41,642 bases of DNA. Source: Alistipes sp. GTDB lineage: Bacteria > Bacteroidota > Bacteroidia > Bacteroidales > Rikenellaceae. Made by a program: the position numbers and the translations under genes. The first letter of the stretch is position 1; each line of letters begins with the position of its first letter. This document shows, piece by piece, positions 1 through 10,500 of the stretch. The notes under the pieces are model-generated. The model was not told where the DNA came from, made no database searches, and saw only the letters and a program-made list of their open reading frames with translations. The DNA is taken from contig JAFZFX010000023.1 in assembly GCA_017555695.1 (NCBI GenBank), forward strand, positions 1 to 41,642. Reading direction: 5' to 3'.

Positions 1-145
1 AGGAGGTGGCACACTGAAAGTGTGACGGAGGAGTCTGTAAATTGGTAGAATATATCATTCCAAGACACACTCCCTCCCCCTAAAGGGTACTCCCTCTAAC
101 ATAGAGGGAGAATTTTTATTAATTCTAAAATCCAATTCCGAATTT
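1..145. repeat. Palindrome-rich intergenic repeat, copy 1 (left end cut by window)
   Basis: This stretch matches 443-605 almost base for base. The first 75 bases differ at one position, and copy 2 carries 17 extra bases. It contains a 6-bp hairpin (CACACT/AGTGTG, 10-24) and a 9-bp hairpin with a 3-base loop (CTCCCTCTA/TAGAGGGAG, 90-110). The 9-bp palindrome that opens copy 2 lies off the window edge here. No transposase is attached. A non-autonomous mobile element or a dispersed palindromic repeat are both possible. Confidence 0.85.
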
Positions 146-175
146 ATCTGTGGTGCGAAGCCCAACCGCGGCAGG

Positions 176-409
176 CAAGTTTTCGGACGAAGGGCGGTGC
201 GCAGACGGAGGGTTAAGAAACGGATAACTTTTCACGCAGTAAAAGCGCGTAGGCGTCCGTTTTACCGACGGCAAGCGACGGCCCCGAAAACTTGTCACCG
301 CGCAGGTTTTGGCTCTACCTTTTGCCTGCCAAAAGGTAGAGGCATCAAAAAGATGCCATTTATTAAGTGAGAATCCTCTTACGGCTAATGGAAAGTGTCC
401 CACAGCCGT
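176..409. repeat. Structured core between the two repeat copies (nested inverted repeats)
   Basis: The stretch between the two repeat copies holds several perfect inverted repeats. An 11-bp pair CAAGTTTTCGG (176-186) and CCGAAAACTTG (284-294) encloses about 97 bases. A tight 11-bp hairpin CTCTACCTTTT/AAAAGGTAGAG with a 7-base loop follows (313-341), then a 6-bp hairpin GGCATC/GATGCC (341-357) and a looser ACGGCT/AGCCGT pair (381-409). A 92-codon reading frame crosses this region on the minus strand (403 to 125), but it looks incidental. The structure suggests a mobile, MITE-like element or a structured RNA. I see no known RNA family. Confidence 0.6.
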
Positions 410-427
410 GAGTGGTTAACAAAAATT

Positions 428-605
428 CCTCCTCTAAGCTAGAGGAGGTGGCACACTGAAAGTGTGACGGAGGAGTCTGTAAATTGGTAGAATATATCAT
501 TCAAAGACACACTCCCAAAATTAACACACTCCCTCCCCCTAATGGGTACTCCCTCTAGCTTAGAGGGAGAATTGTTATTAATTCTGAAAACCAATTTTGA
601 ATTCT
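428..605. repeat. Palindrome-rich intergenic repeat, copy 2 (complete)
   Basis: The copy opens with a 9-bp palindrome around a 3-base loop (CCTCCTCTA/TAGAGGAGG, 428-448). The 6-bp CACACT/AGTGTG hairpin follows (452-466). It ends with CTCCCTCTA/TAGAGGGAG (549-569) and a stretch matching 121-145. Relative to copy 1 it has a 17-base insertion that duplicates ACACACTCCC with a 7-base spacer. It lies just upstream of the promoter of the gene at 705. Confidence 0.85.
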
Positions 606-673
606 TAATTTTGAATTCTCCCGCCTAACCCTACATAATACCAAATTATATCGGTGGTTTGAATCTTTTTTTG

Positions 674-681
674 TACCTTTG
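674..681 (+). promoter_or_regulatory. Bacteroidetes -7 element TACCTTTG
   Basis: TACCTTTG matches the Bacteroidetes -7 consensus TAnnTTTG. It ends 23 bases before the ATG at 705, a normal short leader. A TTTG at 658-661 is only 12 bases upstream, closer than the usual 19-21, so the -33 part is unclear. Confidence 0.65.
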
Positions 682-704
682 CACGCAATAGAATATTTTA
701 GTAT

Positions 705-1535
705 ATGAAAGTAGGTCGTATTCAAACTCTTAAAGTTAACCGTATATCAGATTATGGTGTTTACCTTGCCGACGAAGAGGGTCAGGAGGTATTGTTGCCC
801 AACCGCTATGTATCGTTAGAGAATGCCGTGGGTGACGAAATCGAAGTGTTCGTATATCACGACTCCGAGGACCGTCTGGTCGCAACTACCGAGACTCCGC
901 TCATTACCGAGGGTAAGGTGGCTTCGCTGAAGGTTGTCGATAAAAGTATTCATGGCGCCTTCCTCGATTGGGGCTTGGCGGGTAAGGATCTCTTTCTGCC
1001 CAATCGCAATCAGCAGGGTGGTGTGTTGGCTGGCCACAGCTATGTTGTGTGGATGTATGTCGATAACATCACAGGTCGCTGTGTGGCTACAATGAAGCTC
1101 AAGCCTTACATCGATAATGAGGTGATTACCGTAGAGCCTCGCCAAAAGGTGGATATCCTTATTGCCTCGGAGAGTCCTATTGGCTATCGCGCCATAATCA
1201 ATTCTCGCCATTGGGGCATGCTCTATAAGAATCAGATTTTCAAGCCGGTTAGGGTTGGTGATGCCCTTGAGGGTTATGTGCGCCGTATTACCGAGGACAA
1301 CCGTATTGACCTTACACTGCGCCGCGAGGGCTACGATGGTGTTGCCGTGTCGGCAGACTCTCTGTTGCAGTTGTTGCAGGATAATGGCGGTTATCTGCCC
1401 GTTGGTGATGACTCTTCACCCGAGGATGTACACCGCCTGACGCAGATGAGTAAAAAGGTCTTCAAGCGTGCCGTAGGTATGCTGCTCAAGAGCGGCAAAA
1501 TCGTAGCCGAGGGTCAAAGCATTAAACTCAAATAA
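705..1535 (+). CDS. cvfB: CvfB/YitL-type S1 RNA-binding protein
   Basis: The 276-residue protein has the layout of the CvfB/YitL family: consecutive S1-like beta-barrel RNA-binding modules followed by a winged helix. An S1-type segment at about residues 1-60 carries ISDYGVYLADEEGQEVLLP. A second one at about 70-130 carries GAFLDWGLAGKDLFLP. A third follows at about 150-205, ending in RIDLTLRREGYD. The last 60 residues form a winged-helix-like region (MSKKVFKRAVGMLLKSGKI). Family members bind RNA; in Staphylococcus aureus CvfB affects virulence gene expression, but the role here is unknown. The ATG lies 23 bases after a TACCTTTG promoter element. The methyltransferase gene starts 8 bases after the stop, so the two probably form an operon. 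Confidence 0.85.
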   Translation: MKVGRIQTLKVNRISDYGVYLADEEGQEVLLPNRYVSLENAVGDEIEVFVYHDSEDRLVATTETPLITEGKVASLKVVDKSIHGAFLDWGLAGKDLFLPNRNQQGGVLAGHSYVVWMYVDNITGRCVATMKLKPYIDNEVITVEPRQKVDILIASESPIGYRAIINSRHWGMLYKNQIFKPVRVGDALEGYVRRITEDNRIDLTLRREGYDGVAVSADSLLQLLQDNGGYLPVGDDSSPEDVHRLTQMSKKVFKRAVGMLLKSGKIVAEGQSIKLK

Positions 1536-1543
1536 TCTATCCT

Positions 1544-2311
1544 ATGGCAAAGTTGCACACAGCCGAGCGAGTCTCTAACCGCGATGCGTCGGATAATTTT
1601 GTCTTCCAGCGCTCTATCCTCGCCTACTATAAGGCTGCGGGTATAGTGTCGGGCGATGTTCTGGAGATTGGCACGGGCGTGGGCTATGGTGTTGATGTCG
1701 TTGCGCCGTCAGCGCAGTCTTATACTACGATTGATAAGACTGCCCCACACTTCGATAAGCCTCTGCCGCAAAATGCGAAATTCTGCCAGATGTCTGTTCC
1801 GCCCATCGGTTTTGCTGATGAGAGTTTTGACTATGTTATTTCATTTCAGGTCATTGAACATATCGAGCAAGATAAGGAGTTTGTTAAGGAGGTGAGCCGC
1901 GTCCTTCGCAAGGGTGGTCGCTTCATCGTCTCTACTCCCAACGCCCCGATGTCGCTGACGCGTAATCCGTGGCATATCAGAGAGTACCGTGCCGACGAAC
2001 TGCGTGAGTTGCTCGGTGGCTCATTCTCTCAGGTCGAGTGTCTGGGCGTTAGTGGAAACGAGAAGGTGATGGAGTATTTCGAGGCCAATCGTCGTGGTGT
2101 TGAGCGCATCACACGATTCGATATCTTCGATTTTCAGCACCGCCTGCCTCGTTGGATGTTGCAGATTCCCTATGATATCCTCAATCGTCTGAATCGCCGT
2201 CGTCTGCTTGATGATAATCAGGATTTGACTACATCTATTAAGATGGATGATTACGCCATTGGCCCCGTTGCGGATGATAGCTTCGACCTCTATTTTATAG
2301 CCACTAAGTGA
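1544..2311 (+). CDS. Class I SAM-dependent methyltransferase
   Basis: The 255-residue protein has a Rossmann methyltransferase fold of the Methyltransf_11/UbiE-like kind. SAM motif I is VLEIGTGVGYG (about residues 40-50). The post-motif region is FDYVISFQVIEHIEQ (about 97-111) and motif III is VLRKGGRFIVSTPN (about 120-133). The HxxE-type segment EHIEQD is typical of small-molecule or lipid methyltransferases, but the substrate cannot be read from the sequence. The C-terminal third has a basic stretch (NRLNRRRLL) that may bind a polyanion or membrane. The gene starts 8 bases after the cvfB-like gene and is followed by a strong terminator, so the two genes likely make one transcript. Confidence 0.85.
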   Translation: MAKLHTAERVSNRDASDNFVFQRSILAYYKAAGIVSGDVLEIGTGVGYGVDVVAPSAQSYTTIDKTAPHFDKPLPQNAKFCQMSVPPIGFADESFDYVISFQVIEHIEQDKEFVKEVSRVLRKGGRFIVSTPNAPMSLTRNPWHIREYRADELRELLGGSFSQVECLGVSGNEKVMEYFEANRRGVERITRFDIFDFQHRLPRWMLQIPYDILNRLNRRRLLDDNQDLTTSIKMDDYAIGPVADDSFDLYFIATK

Positions 2312-2349
2312 TAATTTTTGCTTCTAGAGTAAAGTAAAATATGATTTTT

Positions 2350-2381
2350 GCAGATAAATTTTTTTATCTGCATTTTTTTTT
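2350..2381 (+). terminator. Rho-independent terminator
   Basis: A 9-bp perfect stem GCAGATAAA/TTTATCTGC with a 4-base loop (2350-2371) is followed by A and then a run of T. It lies 38 bases after the methyltransferase stop. Confidence 0.85.
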
Positions 2382-2445
2382 CTATTTTTATCAACTGACT
2401 TTGCGGTTGTGAGGGTCGGGATGAATTGATGAAAATTTTTTAGCT

Positions 2446-3243
2446 ATGGGCGAATACGCGGTAGAGTTGGTATTGGTGCTGTCGGGCGTTCTGGTCGGTG
2501 TGATTAACACATTGGCTGGCGGTGGCGCTATTATCACTGTCACACTCTTCACTGTGCTCGGTCTGCCCATTGGCGTTGCTAACGGAACGAACCGTATTGC
2601 CGTTGTTCTGCAGAATTTTGCAGCCTCGGTGGCCTTTATCCGCAAGCGTATGTTGGATATAAAGAGCGGTGTTAAGTTGGCTCTGCCTGCCGTTGTCGGT
2701 AATATCGTGGGCTCGTTAGTTGCCACTCGTATCAGCGACACTATTTTTACCATCTGTATGGCTGTGGTGCTTACCGTGGTGCTGCTCTATATGATTTTTG
2801 ACCGTAGTCACAATCATCCCAATATTCACGGTGGCCGTCCGCTTAACCCCAAATTCTACCACTATATCTGGTTCTTGCTGTTGGGCTTCTATGGCGGTTA
2901 CATCTACATCGGTTTGGGCTATGTAATTCTGGCGGTCACTATCTGGTCGATGAAGCTGGATATTATTACGGCCAATGTCATCAAAGGTTTTATTATATTT
3001 CTGGCAACGCCGTTTTCGCTGGCTGTCTTTATGATTAATGGCCAGGTGGACTACACCTATGGCCTGTGGCACGGTTTAGGTAATATCGTGGGCGCTATGT
3101 TGGCTTCCCATTTTGCTTTGACTTGGGGCGTGAAGTTTGTGCGTTGGTTTACGATGGCCATTCTTGCCGTCTGCTTCGCTGATTTGATTGGCATCATTTC
3201 GCTGCACGATTGGTTGAACGCTCTGCTCAATCTCTTTAGTTGA
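2446..3243 (+). CDS. TSUP family (TauE/SafE) permease
   Basis: The 265-residue integral membrane protein has about eight hydrophobic segments in two halves, as expected for the TauE/SafE/TSUP family. The N-terminal half carries the family signature around NTLAGGGAIITVTLF (about residues 22-36). The second half repeats a related glycine-rich turn, GGYIYIGLGYVILAV. Family members export or import sulfonates, sulfite or other organosulfur anions across the inner membrane, but no neighbour points to a substrate. The ATG at 2446 directly precedes the first hydrophobic segment. uvrA follows 22 bases downstream on the same strand and may share the transcript. Confidence 0.88.
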   Translation: MGEYAVELVLVLSGVLVGVINTLAGGGAIITVTLFTVLGLPIGVANGTNRIAVVLQNFAASVAFIRKRMLDIKSGVKLALPAVVGNIVGSLVATRISDTIFTICMAVVLTVVLLYMIFDRSHNHPNIHGGRPLNPKFYHYIWFLLLGFYGGYIYIGLGYVILAVTIWSMKLDIITANVIKGFIIFLATPFSLAVFMINGQVDYTYGLWHGLGNIVGAMLASHFALTWGVKFVRWFTMAILAVCFADLIGIISLHDWLNALLNLFS

Positions 3244-3265
3244 GCCTAGTTAGTTTGTTGGTTTT

Positions 3266-6097
3266 ATGAAGAAGATTTCTGAAGAGGATAAGATTATAGT
3301 AACGGGCGCGCGTGTCCACAATCTCAAAAATGTCGATGTAGAACTTCCCCGCAACTCGCTGGTTGTGGTGACTGGTTTGTCGGGTTCGGGTAAGTCGTCG
3401 CTCGCCTTCGATACCATCTATGCCGAGGGTCAGCGCCGATATATGGAGACGCTATCCACCTATGCCCGCCAGTTTGTCGGTAGTATGGAACGCCCCGATG
3501 TCGATAAGATTACGGGCTTGAGCCCCGTTGTTGCCATCGAGCAGAAGACTACTAACAAGAATCCTCGCTCGACTGTGGGTACTGTCACCGAAATCAATGA
3601 CTTTCTGCGACTACTCTATGCCCGTGCAGCTCGTGCCTATTCGCCTATTACCAACGAGGAGATGGTACACTATAGCGATGAGCATATCTGCGACCTTATC
3701 ATCGGTGGTTTTGAGGGACGCAAAGTGGCCTTTATGGCACCCATCATCAAGGGTCGTAAGGGTCACTATCGTGAACTCTTCGAGTCGCTTGCCAAGCGTG
3801 GCTATATCTACGCCCGCATCGACGGCGAAGTGCGTGAGATTACGGCGGGAATGAAACTGGACCGCTATAAGGTCCACACCATCGACCTTGTCGTGGACCG
3901 TATGCGAGTGGGGGAGTCGTTGCGTGAGCGCGTTATGACCTCGCTCAAGGAGTCAATGCGCCAGGGTAAAGGCACAATGGCTATCTACGACTACGATGCT
4001 GACGGCTTGCGCTACTACTCGCGTCATCTGATGTGCCCCTCTACGGGAGTCGCCTTCGAAGACCCCGCACCTCATACCTTCTCGTTTAACTCGCCGCAGG
4101 GCGCCTGCCCACGATGCAGTGGTTTGGGTGTCGAGGCTGTGTTTGATAGAGATAAGATTATTCCCGACGATAGCCGCTCGTTGCGTGATGGCGCCATCGA
4201 GCCTATCGGTAAATATAAGAACAATAAACTCTTCACTCTGCTCACGATGCTGGGTAATCGTTATGATTTTACTCTCGATGACCCAGTTAATACCATCTCC
4301 GAGGAGGGTATGAATGCTATACTCTATGGCGATGCCAAACCCCTTGCGGTCGATTTGTCGGAGTTTACTTCAATCTCTGGCCGTCGTATGATTCCGTGGG
4401 AGGGTATTGCCGAATATGTGCAATCTACCGAAGACGAAGAGTCGAAGCGTGGCCAAAAGTGGCGTGACCAATTTATGGCCTATCGTCCGTGTAGCGTTTG
4501 CGGTGGTACCCGCCTGAAGAAAGAGTCACTGCAGTTTCGCATCGGTGGTAAGAACATCGCCGAGGTGTCGATGATGTCTATTGCCGACTTCGCTGTGTGG
4601 ATGTCCACTGTCGAGGAGCATCTCAACGATAAGGAGCGTAAGATTGCCGCCGAGATAATCAAGGAGATTCGTGAACGACTGCGCTTCCTTCTGGATGTGG
4701 GTTTGGGCTATCTCTCGCTCAGTCGTTCTGCCCGCTCGCTTTCGGGTGGTGAGAGTCAGCGCATACGCCTTGCTACACAGATTGGCTCAAAGTTGGTCAA
4801 TGTACTTTATATCCTCGACGAGCCGAGTATCGGTCTCCATCAGCGCGATAACCACCGCTTGATTCACACTTTGCAGGAGTTGCGCGATGCGGGTAACTCG
4901 GTTATTGTCGTTGAGCACGACGAAGAGATGATGCGCTCGGCGGACTTCATCGTCGATGTTGGCCCCAAGGCAGGCCGCCGTGGCGGTCAGATTGTGGCTG
5001 CGGGTACACTCGACGATATTCTGAAATCAGATACCATCACGGCTGACTATCTGTGTGGCCGTCGTAAGATAGAAATCCCCTCGGAATTGCGACCTGGAAC
5101 GGGTCAGTCAATCACAATTCGTGGCGCACGAGGCAATAACCTCAAAGGCGTTGATGTTAGTTTCCCGTTGGGTAAATTCATTTGCGTTACGGGCGTCAGT
5201 GGTTCGGGTAAATCCACTTTGGTGAACGAGACTCTGCGACCTATCCTCAGCCGTCACCTCTATCGCTCATTCGACCAACCGCTGGCCTACGATACTATTG
5301 AGGGCCTTGAGAATGTCGATAAACTGGTAGTGGTGGATCAGTCGCCCATTGGCCGTACTCCGCGCAGTAACCCTGCAACATACTCAAATGTCTTCTCTGA
5401 TATCAGAAAGCTCTTTGAAGCTACGCCCGATGCCCAAGTGCGAGGCTTCAAGGCTGGCCGTTTCTCGTTCAATGTCAAGGGCGGTCGTTGTGAGGAGTGT
5501 CGAGGTGCGGGTGTTCAGACCATCGAGATGAACTTCCTTCCCGATGTCTATGTGCGCTGTAAGTCGTGTGGCGGTAATCGCTACAACCGCGAAACGCTTG
5601 AGGTGAAATATAAGGGTAAGAACATCAACGAGGTGCTCAATATGACGGTCAATATTGCCGTCGATTTCTTCGCCAATATTCCCTCTATATATCAGAAATT
5701 AAAGGCCATCCAAGATGTCGGTCTTGGCTACCTTACACTCGGTCAGCCTTGTACTACACTTTCGGGAGGTGAGAGCCAGCGCATAAAACTCGCTGCTGAG
5801 TTGTGTAAGAGTGACACGGGTCGCACACTCTATATCCTTGATGAGCCCACTACGGGACTCCACTTCGAGGATGTACGCCAGCTGCTCGCCGTTATCAATA
5901 AGTTGGTCGATAGAGGCAATACAGCCATCGTTATCGAGCATAACCTCGATGTTATAAAGGTTGCCGACCATATTATCGATATCGGCCCTGAGGGTGGTGC
6001 TGGCGGTGGTTATGTCGTAGCTGAGGGTACTCCCGCCGAGATAGCCCATAACAAGAATAGCGCTACGGGCGAATTTCTGCTCAATATGTTGGAGTAG
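3266..6097 (+). CDS. uvrA: Excinuclease ABC subunit A
   Basis: This is full-length UvrA (943 residues), the damage-recognition ATPase of nucleotide excision repair, which works with UvrB. Walker A of the first ATPase is GLSGSGKSS (residues 37-45), and the second is GVSGSGKST in the C-terminal half. Both ABC signatures are present ([14 protein letters not shown] and [14 protein letters not shown]). The UvrB-binding region around [12 protein letters not shown] is present, so this is a UvrA1 type. Zinc sites include [25 protein letters not shown] and CKSCGGNRY. The first zinc module has CPST where Escherichia coli UvrA has CPIC, so that site has lost a ligand; I believe this is usual in Bacteroidetes. 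The ATG precedes the conserved [14 protein letters not shown] start. Confidence 0.98.
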   Translation: MKKISEEDKIIVTGARVHNLKNVDVELPRNSLVVVTGLSGSGKSSLAFDTIYAEGQRRYMETLSTYARQFVGSMERPDVDKITGLSPVVAIEQKTTNKNPRSTVGTVTEINDFLRLLYARAARAYSPITNEEMVHYSDEHICDLIIGGFEGRKVAFMAPIIKGRKGHYRELFESLAKRGYIYARIDGEVREITAGMKLDRYKVHTIDLVVDRMRVGESLRERVMTSLKESMRQGKGTMAIYDYDADGLRYYSRHLMCPSTGVAFEDPAPHTFSFNSPQGACPRCSGLGVEAVFDRDKIIPDDSRSLRDGAIEPIGKYKNNKLFTLLTMLGNRYDFTLDDPVNTISEEGMNAILYGDAKPLAVDLSEFTSISGRRMIPWEGIAEYVQSTEDEESKRGQKWRDQFMAYRPCSVCGGTRLKKESLQFRIGGKNIAEVSMMSIADFAVWMSTVEEHLNDKERKIAAEIIKEIRERLRFLLDVGLGYLSLSRSARSLSGGESQRIRLATQIGSKLVNVLYILDEPSIGLHQRDNHRLIHTLQELRDAGNSVIVVEHDEEMMRSADFIVDVGPKAGRRGGQIVAAGTLDDILKSDTITADYLCGRRKIEIPSELRPGTGQSITIRGARGNNLKGVDVSFPLGKFICVTGVSGSGKSTLVNETLRPILSRHLYRSFDQPLAYDTIEGLENVDKLVVVDQSPIGRTPRSNPATYSNVFSDIRKLFEATPDAQVRGFKAGRFSFNVKGGRCEECRGAGVQTIEMNFLPDVYVRCKSCGGNRYNRETLEVKYKGKNINEVLNMTVNIAVDFFANIPSIYQKLKAIQDVGLGYLTLGQPCTTLSGGESQRIKLAAELCKSDTGRTLYILDEPTTGLHFEDVRQLLAVINKLVDRGNTAIVIEHNLDVIKVADHIIDIGPEGGAGGGYVVAEGTPAEIAHNKNSATGEFLLNMLE

Positions 6098-6163
6098 TTT
6101 TTATTGAAATTATAGCCTTAGGCAAGAATTTTGGAGTCGTTTCAGGTGTAAACATTTTATACT

Positions 6164-6715
6164 ATGAAACGACTCTATTTAATTTTCGCGTGCATCCTAT
6201 TTTGCACCTATTGTGGCCCCAATGTCCAGCGTGTCGCAGCGCAGACCAACCACCATTACACCAATTTAAGTCACGAGGAGCGCATCGAGCGTCGTGAACA
6301 GCGTATTGCCGAGTATGAGCATTTTATCGACTCGCTGGTGCTGTCGCGTAACTTCGAGTTCAATCCACAGACTGTTCAGCAACTCCCTGCTGGCGGTACG
6401 GTTTTGCTCTCTAATCCTACCTACACCGTTACGCTGTGGCGAGGCTCGGTCGATGTCTGCATCCCTTACTATGTGGGTTATGTTCCACCGTATCGTTATA
6501 TCCTTATCAATACGGTAGTCCCCAATGTCAACAATGTGCAGATACATCAAACTGCTACGGGCTGGAATGTCGAATTCAAATGCTCGCTCTATGCTACGGG
6601 CGAATATACTTTCGTTTTCGATATCGACTCTCGCAATGGCGGAGCTACGCTCACCATATCCTATCCGTGGTATAGCCCCGTGCAATATACGGGTACACTC
6701 TCAAAGGTATATTAG
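6164..6715 (+). CDS. Secreted DUF4251-type protein, first of a tandem pair
   Basis: The 183-residue protein begins with a signal peptide (MKRLYLIFACILFCTYC, probable cleavage near VAAQ). A charged helix follows (HEERIERREQRIAEYEHF), then a beta-rich domain. The segment IDSLVLSRNFEFNP, a hydrophobic strand around VDVCIPYYVGYVPP and a terminal YTGTLSKVY match my recollection of the Bacteroidales DUF4251 family, which has no known function. The next gene has the same layout and similar landmarks, so the two look like diverged duplicates. The protein is probably periplasmic or surface exposed. The family call rests on pattern recognition. Confidence 0.7.
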   Translation: MKRLYLIFACILFCTYCGPNVQRVAAQTNHHYTNLSHEERIERREQRIAEYEHFIDSLVLSRNFEFNPQTVQQLPAGGTVLLSNPTYTVTLWRGSVDVCIPYYVGYVPPYRYILINTVVPNVNNVQIHQTATGWNVEFKCSLYATGEYTFVFDIDSRNGGATLTISYPWYSPVQYTGTLSKVY

Positions 6716-6733
6716 CCGTAAATCGTATGAGTT

Positions 6734-7441
6734 ATGACTAAATATATCTACGCACTCTATGCAACACTTGTCGTAACTATGCTCGTTGTGGTGGTAGCCT
6801 CGGCCCATAATATCTTCGCCGATGAGCAATCGGGCGGTGGGCCTTTGTCATCTAAGGGTAAGTCGGGGCAACTCTCCGAACAGGTGTCTGTGAGCCGTTC
6901 TACGGTGCCTACACTCACGGTTGTCCCCGTGTTAGGTCCCGATTACAATACGGCCGATACACTTATCAGAGAGAAGCGTTGCACTGATCCTACGACTCGT
7001 GCCGAACGCCGTGCTTGTCGCGCAGAGGCCTTCGCTTTCTCCATCGATTCGTTGGTTTCGACCCGCTCGTTTGCCTTCTATCCTACGACTATGCAGGCCT
7101 CTCCTCGTGGCGAACTGCGAAGTATATATGCACAATACTATTATATCTTTGTCAGCCCCGTCGATTTGGAGGTGCATCTGCCCATTGAGTTCGGTATTAC
7201 GCAGTATGTGTCGATGCTCAACTTCGACACCGATACGGTCAATGATTTCCACACCACGAAACACCTATCGCAGTGGGTTATCACCTTCTCGGCTGCAACT
7301 CTCAGCGACACCTACTACTTCAATATGCTTATCTCTACCATCACGGGCGAGACCGAACTATTGGTGCAGAGTTCCCGTGTGGCAATGCGCTATGTGGGTA
7401 CCATCGGTAGTCGTATGAAGATTCGTCATATCGAGGAGTAG
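6734..7441 (+). CDS. Secreted DUF4251-type protein, second of a tandem pair
   Basis: The 235-residue protein starts with a hydrophobic signal or anchor segment (LYATLVVTMLVVVVASAH). A low-complexity, Ser/Gly-rich linker of about 60 residues follows, then a domain parallel to the upstream gene product. IDSLVSTRSFAFYPTTMQ matches IDSLVLSRNFEFNPQTVQ, and both end in a YVGTIGSR/YTGTLSK strand. It starts 18 bases after the upstream stop and is followed by a strong terminator, so the pair is one transcription unit. Function is unknown. The longer N-terminal linker is the main difference between the paralogues. Confidence 0.68.
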   Translation: MTKYIYALYATLVVTMLVVVVASAHNIFADEQSGGGPLSSKGKSGQLSEQVSVSRSTVPTLTVVPVLGPDYNTADTLIREKRCTDPTTRAERRACRAEAFAFSIDSLVSTRSFAFYPTTMQASPRGELRSIYAQYYYIFVSPVDLEVHLPIEFGITQYVSMLNFDTDTVNDFHTTKHLSQWVITFSAATLSDTYYFNMLISTITGETELLVQSSRVAMRYVGTIGSRMKIRHIEE

Positions 7442-7475
7442 GGTAGAGCGTCCAGCGTCACCCCTTAAGAAACAG

Positions 7476-7512
7476 AAAGAGGCTGCCGATATAAATATCA
7501 GGCAGCCTCTTT
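7476..7512. terminator. Bidirectional terminator between convergent genes
   Basis: A 12-bp perfect stem AAAGAGGCTGCC (7476-7487) / GGCAGCCTCTTT (7501-7512) has a 13-base loop. The loop can itself pair (GATAT/ATATC). A- and T-rich ends on both sides let it serve both the plus-strand gene ending at 7441 and the minus-strand gene ending at 7531. Confidence 0.88.
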
Positions 7513-7530
7513 GGTGTGGTAATATAAGTG

Positions 7531-10500
7531 TTAGTTAATTCCAATCTCTGTCACATTCTGCGAGTCAATCATCGTTGAAGGGTCTGTGCCAGGCTGAATC
7601 AACTCTTCGTCTGTATAGCCGAATGTACGCAGGTAGTCGTTAAACTGCTTAACGATGCTATCTCTACGGGCAAATGCCGCAATGTAGTAGAGTTCCAAAA
7701 GACTGTCCATACGCTGTGTAATCTGCGATGATACCAGGTCGGCCTTCACGCCGTCGAACTGCAGATAGTACTCGATATATTCACGCAAGATGTTGAAGTA
7801 ATCTACCAACAACTCGTCTCCCTTTTCCATCTGGCCCATTGTGTAGTATGCCTCGATGAAGGGCAGAGTGTTGTTGTCGCTGTAGCGAATCTTGGGCGAA
7901 GGCAATACCTCCAAACCACGGTCGAGCATAGCCTCGGCCTCGTCGTTCTTACCCTCGCGGATAAGCTGTTTTGCTACGCGGGCAAACGCCTCACGCGCCT
8001 TCGATGCACTCAGGTTATACTGTGTAAAGTGGTCTGCCAATACATCGGGATCAGCCAAGTTGCCATATCTAAATGTGTTCATCAACAACGGCGCTGCGTG
8101 GTCGGTGTCGATGCGGCCAATGTCCCACGATGACTGGTAGGGTGTGTAGATAGGTACAAGGCGATAAGCGTAACCGTCAAACTGCAGGTAATCGAGCAAA
8201 CCGAAGTTCTGCAGGATATACACCTGTGTGAAGCAAATCGGACGATTCCACTCGAAGTTTGCCAGCAAATCCATCAACATCATCTCGCTCTTGTCGATTG
8301 AGCTCTTGCCCTCCGAAATTCTGATATATACCGTATCCACCATTCTGTCGCGATCCTTCTCGCTTACGATGCCCGACTTGATAGCGTTCTCGTGATTTAC
8401 GGGGATAGCTATATTGCGTGTGGGGATATAGTCGAGCATTGTGCCGTCAGTAAGTTGCAGCTTTGTCACCTGCTGCTCGCTCTCGATAAAGGCCATAATC
8501 TCCTTGATATCGACTGTGCGGTTTACCTTTTCGCGTATGGGCAGCAAGTCATTCACGAATGAATACTTGCTTGCGGGCAACTTGAAAGGTACGGGCGCAG
8601 CCTCGTTGGCGCGGGTCTTCATCTCGTCAATGTACCACTCGCCACCCAGATAGCTCGAGTTCATAATTCTCACATCGGTACGCACGCCATCCACCTCCTG
8701 GTTGAACCACAACGGGAATGTGTCGTTGTCGCCGTAGTTAATCACAATGGCATTCTGTGGCAAAGAGTTCAAGTAGTTCCAGCCGATGTCGCGCGCCATC
8801 GTACGGCCCGAGCGGTCGTGGTCGTCCCAGTTCTCTGCAGCCAAGATTGTAGGTACGCTCAAGCACACTACGGTAGATGCAATGGCGATGGCGCGACTAT
8901 CTCGCTTCGCTACCTTTGTGATAGCCTCACGAATAGCCAATACACCCAAACCAATCCATATACAGAATGCATAGAACGAACCTGCATATACATAGTCACG
9001 CTCGCGAGGCTCCGATGGGCCAGTGTTGAAATATACCACCAATGCAATACCCATCATTACGAACAACCACATCACCACCACAAAGTTCTTCTGGTCGCGA
9101 TTGAGCTGGTAAACCAAACCAATCAATCCCAAAATAAACGGCAGGAAGAAGTATGTGTTGCGTGCAGGGTTGTTTGCCATCTCGCTCGGTAGATTCTCCT
9201 GCGGGCCGAGGTAAGCCTCATCCAAAGCCTTGATGCCCGAGAGCCAGTTGCCATGAACGATTGTCTCGCCCGAAGCCTGGATATCGTCCTGACGACCTAC
9301 GAAATTCCACAAGAAGTAGCGCCAGTACATATAGTTCAGCTGATAGGTGAAGAAGTAGTAGAGGTTCTCTGCAAATGTAGGCTCTACGAAACTCTCTCCT
9401 GTTGCGCTGTCATACACCGTGCGACCATAGTCTAACACCTTGCCCGTTACGGCACGACCCTGTTCGTCGCGTACAATCTCGCCATTCTCGTCACGCAACA
9501 CATCGGTTTTGGTGCGGAATGCGGCCCAAGGCTTGTACTCCTTCTCGCCTTTGTGTGAATTCCACAATCGGGGGAAGAAGTGCTGGAACTCCGACGGATA
9601 TTTATATCCCGAAAGCGAAGTAACCTTATCGTACTGCTTTGTCTCGGGGTTGTAGTGATATGATGTAGACTCGATATAGTCCTCAATCGGTGATGAGTAG
9701 TAGGGACCATAGAGCAACGGACGGTTGCCATACTGGTCACGATTCAACACCGAGAGCAATGCGTGCGGGTTGTTGGGGTTGTTGCTGTTCATTGGCGGGT
9801 TGGCCGCAGCACGGATTGTTACGGTTGCGTAAGACGAAAAACCGATAAGAATCATTGTTGTAGATACCAACACCAGATTCCATAATCTCTTACCTGCTTT
9901 GTGTGTGCGGAATATGCCATAGAACAGAGCGGCAAACATCGCGAGTGCAAAGACTGTAATACCCAAATTCACAGGCAAGCCGAGCGAATTAACGAAGAAT
10001 AAATCGACCATCGCTCCGATGTAAACTGTGTAGGGAATGATGATGCCGTTGATAAAGCCCAAGATAGCCAACGCTACCAAAGTAGCATAGATGCAACCTT
10101 TGATAGTGATATTCTCGTACTTACGGAAGTAGTAGATGAATACCAGCGCGGGGATGGTCAGCAAGTTCAGGATGTGGATACCGATTGACAAGCCCATCAG
10201 GTAGGCAATCAATATAATCCATCGTGTAGAGTGCGGCTCGTCGGCCTGCTCCTCCCACTTGAGCATCAACCATACAACCATTGCCGTAAAGAGCGATGAC
10301 TGCGCATATACCTCACCCTCCACAGCTGAGAACCAGAATGTGTCGGTAAATGTATATGCCAACGCTCCTACAGCTCCCGCTCCAAGTGCAATAAGTTTGC
10401 TGCCATCGGTAAACTCCTTACCCGATGCAGTGAGCATACGGCGTGCAATGTGCGTAATGGTCCAGAATAGGAACAAGATGCAGAATGCACTCGTGATGCA

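Noticed and set aside
125-403. 92-codon minus-strand frame as a protein gene
   Set aside because: It lies across perfect inverted repeats, has no promoter element that I can see, and has an unusual composition. It is kept only as part of the repeat description.
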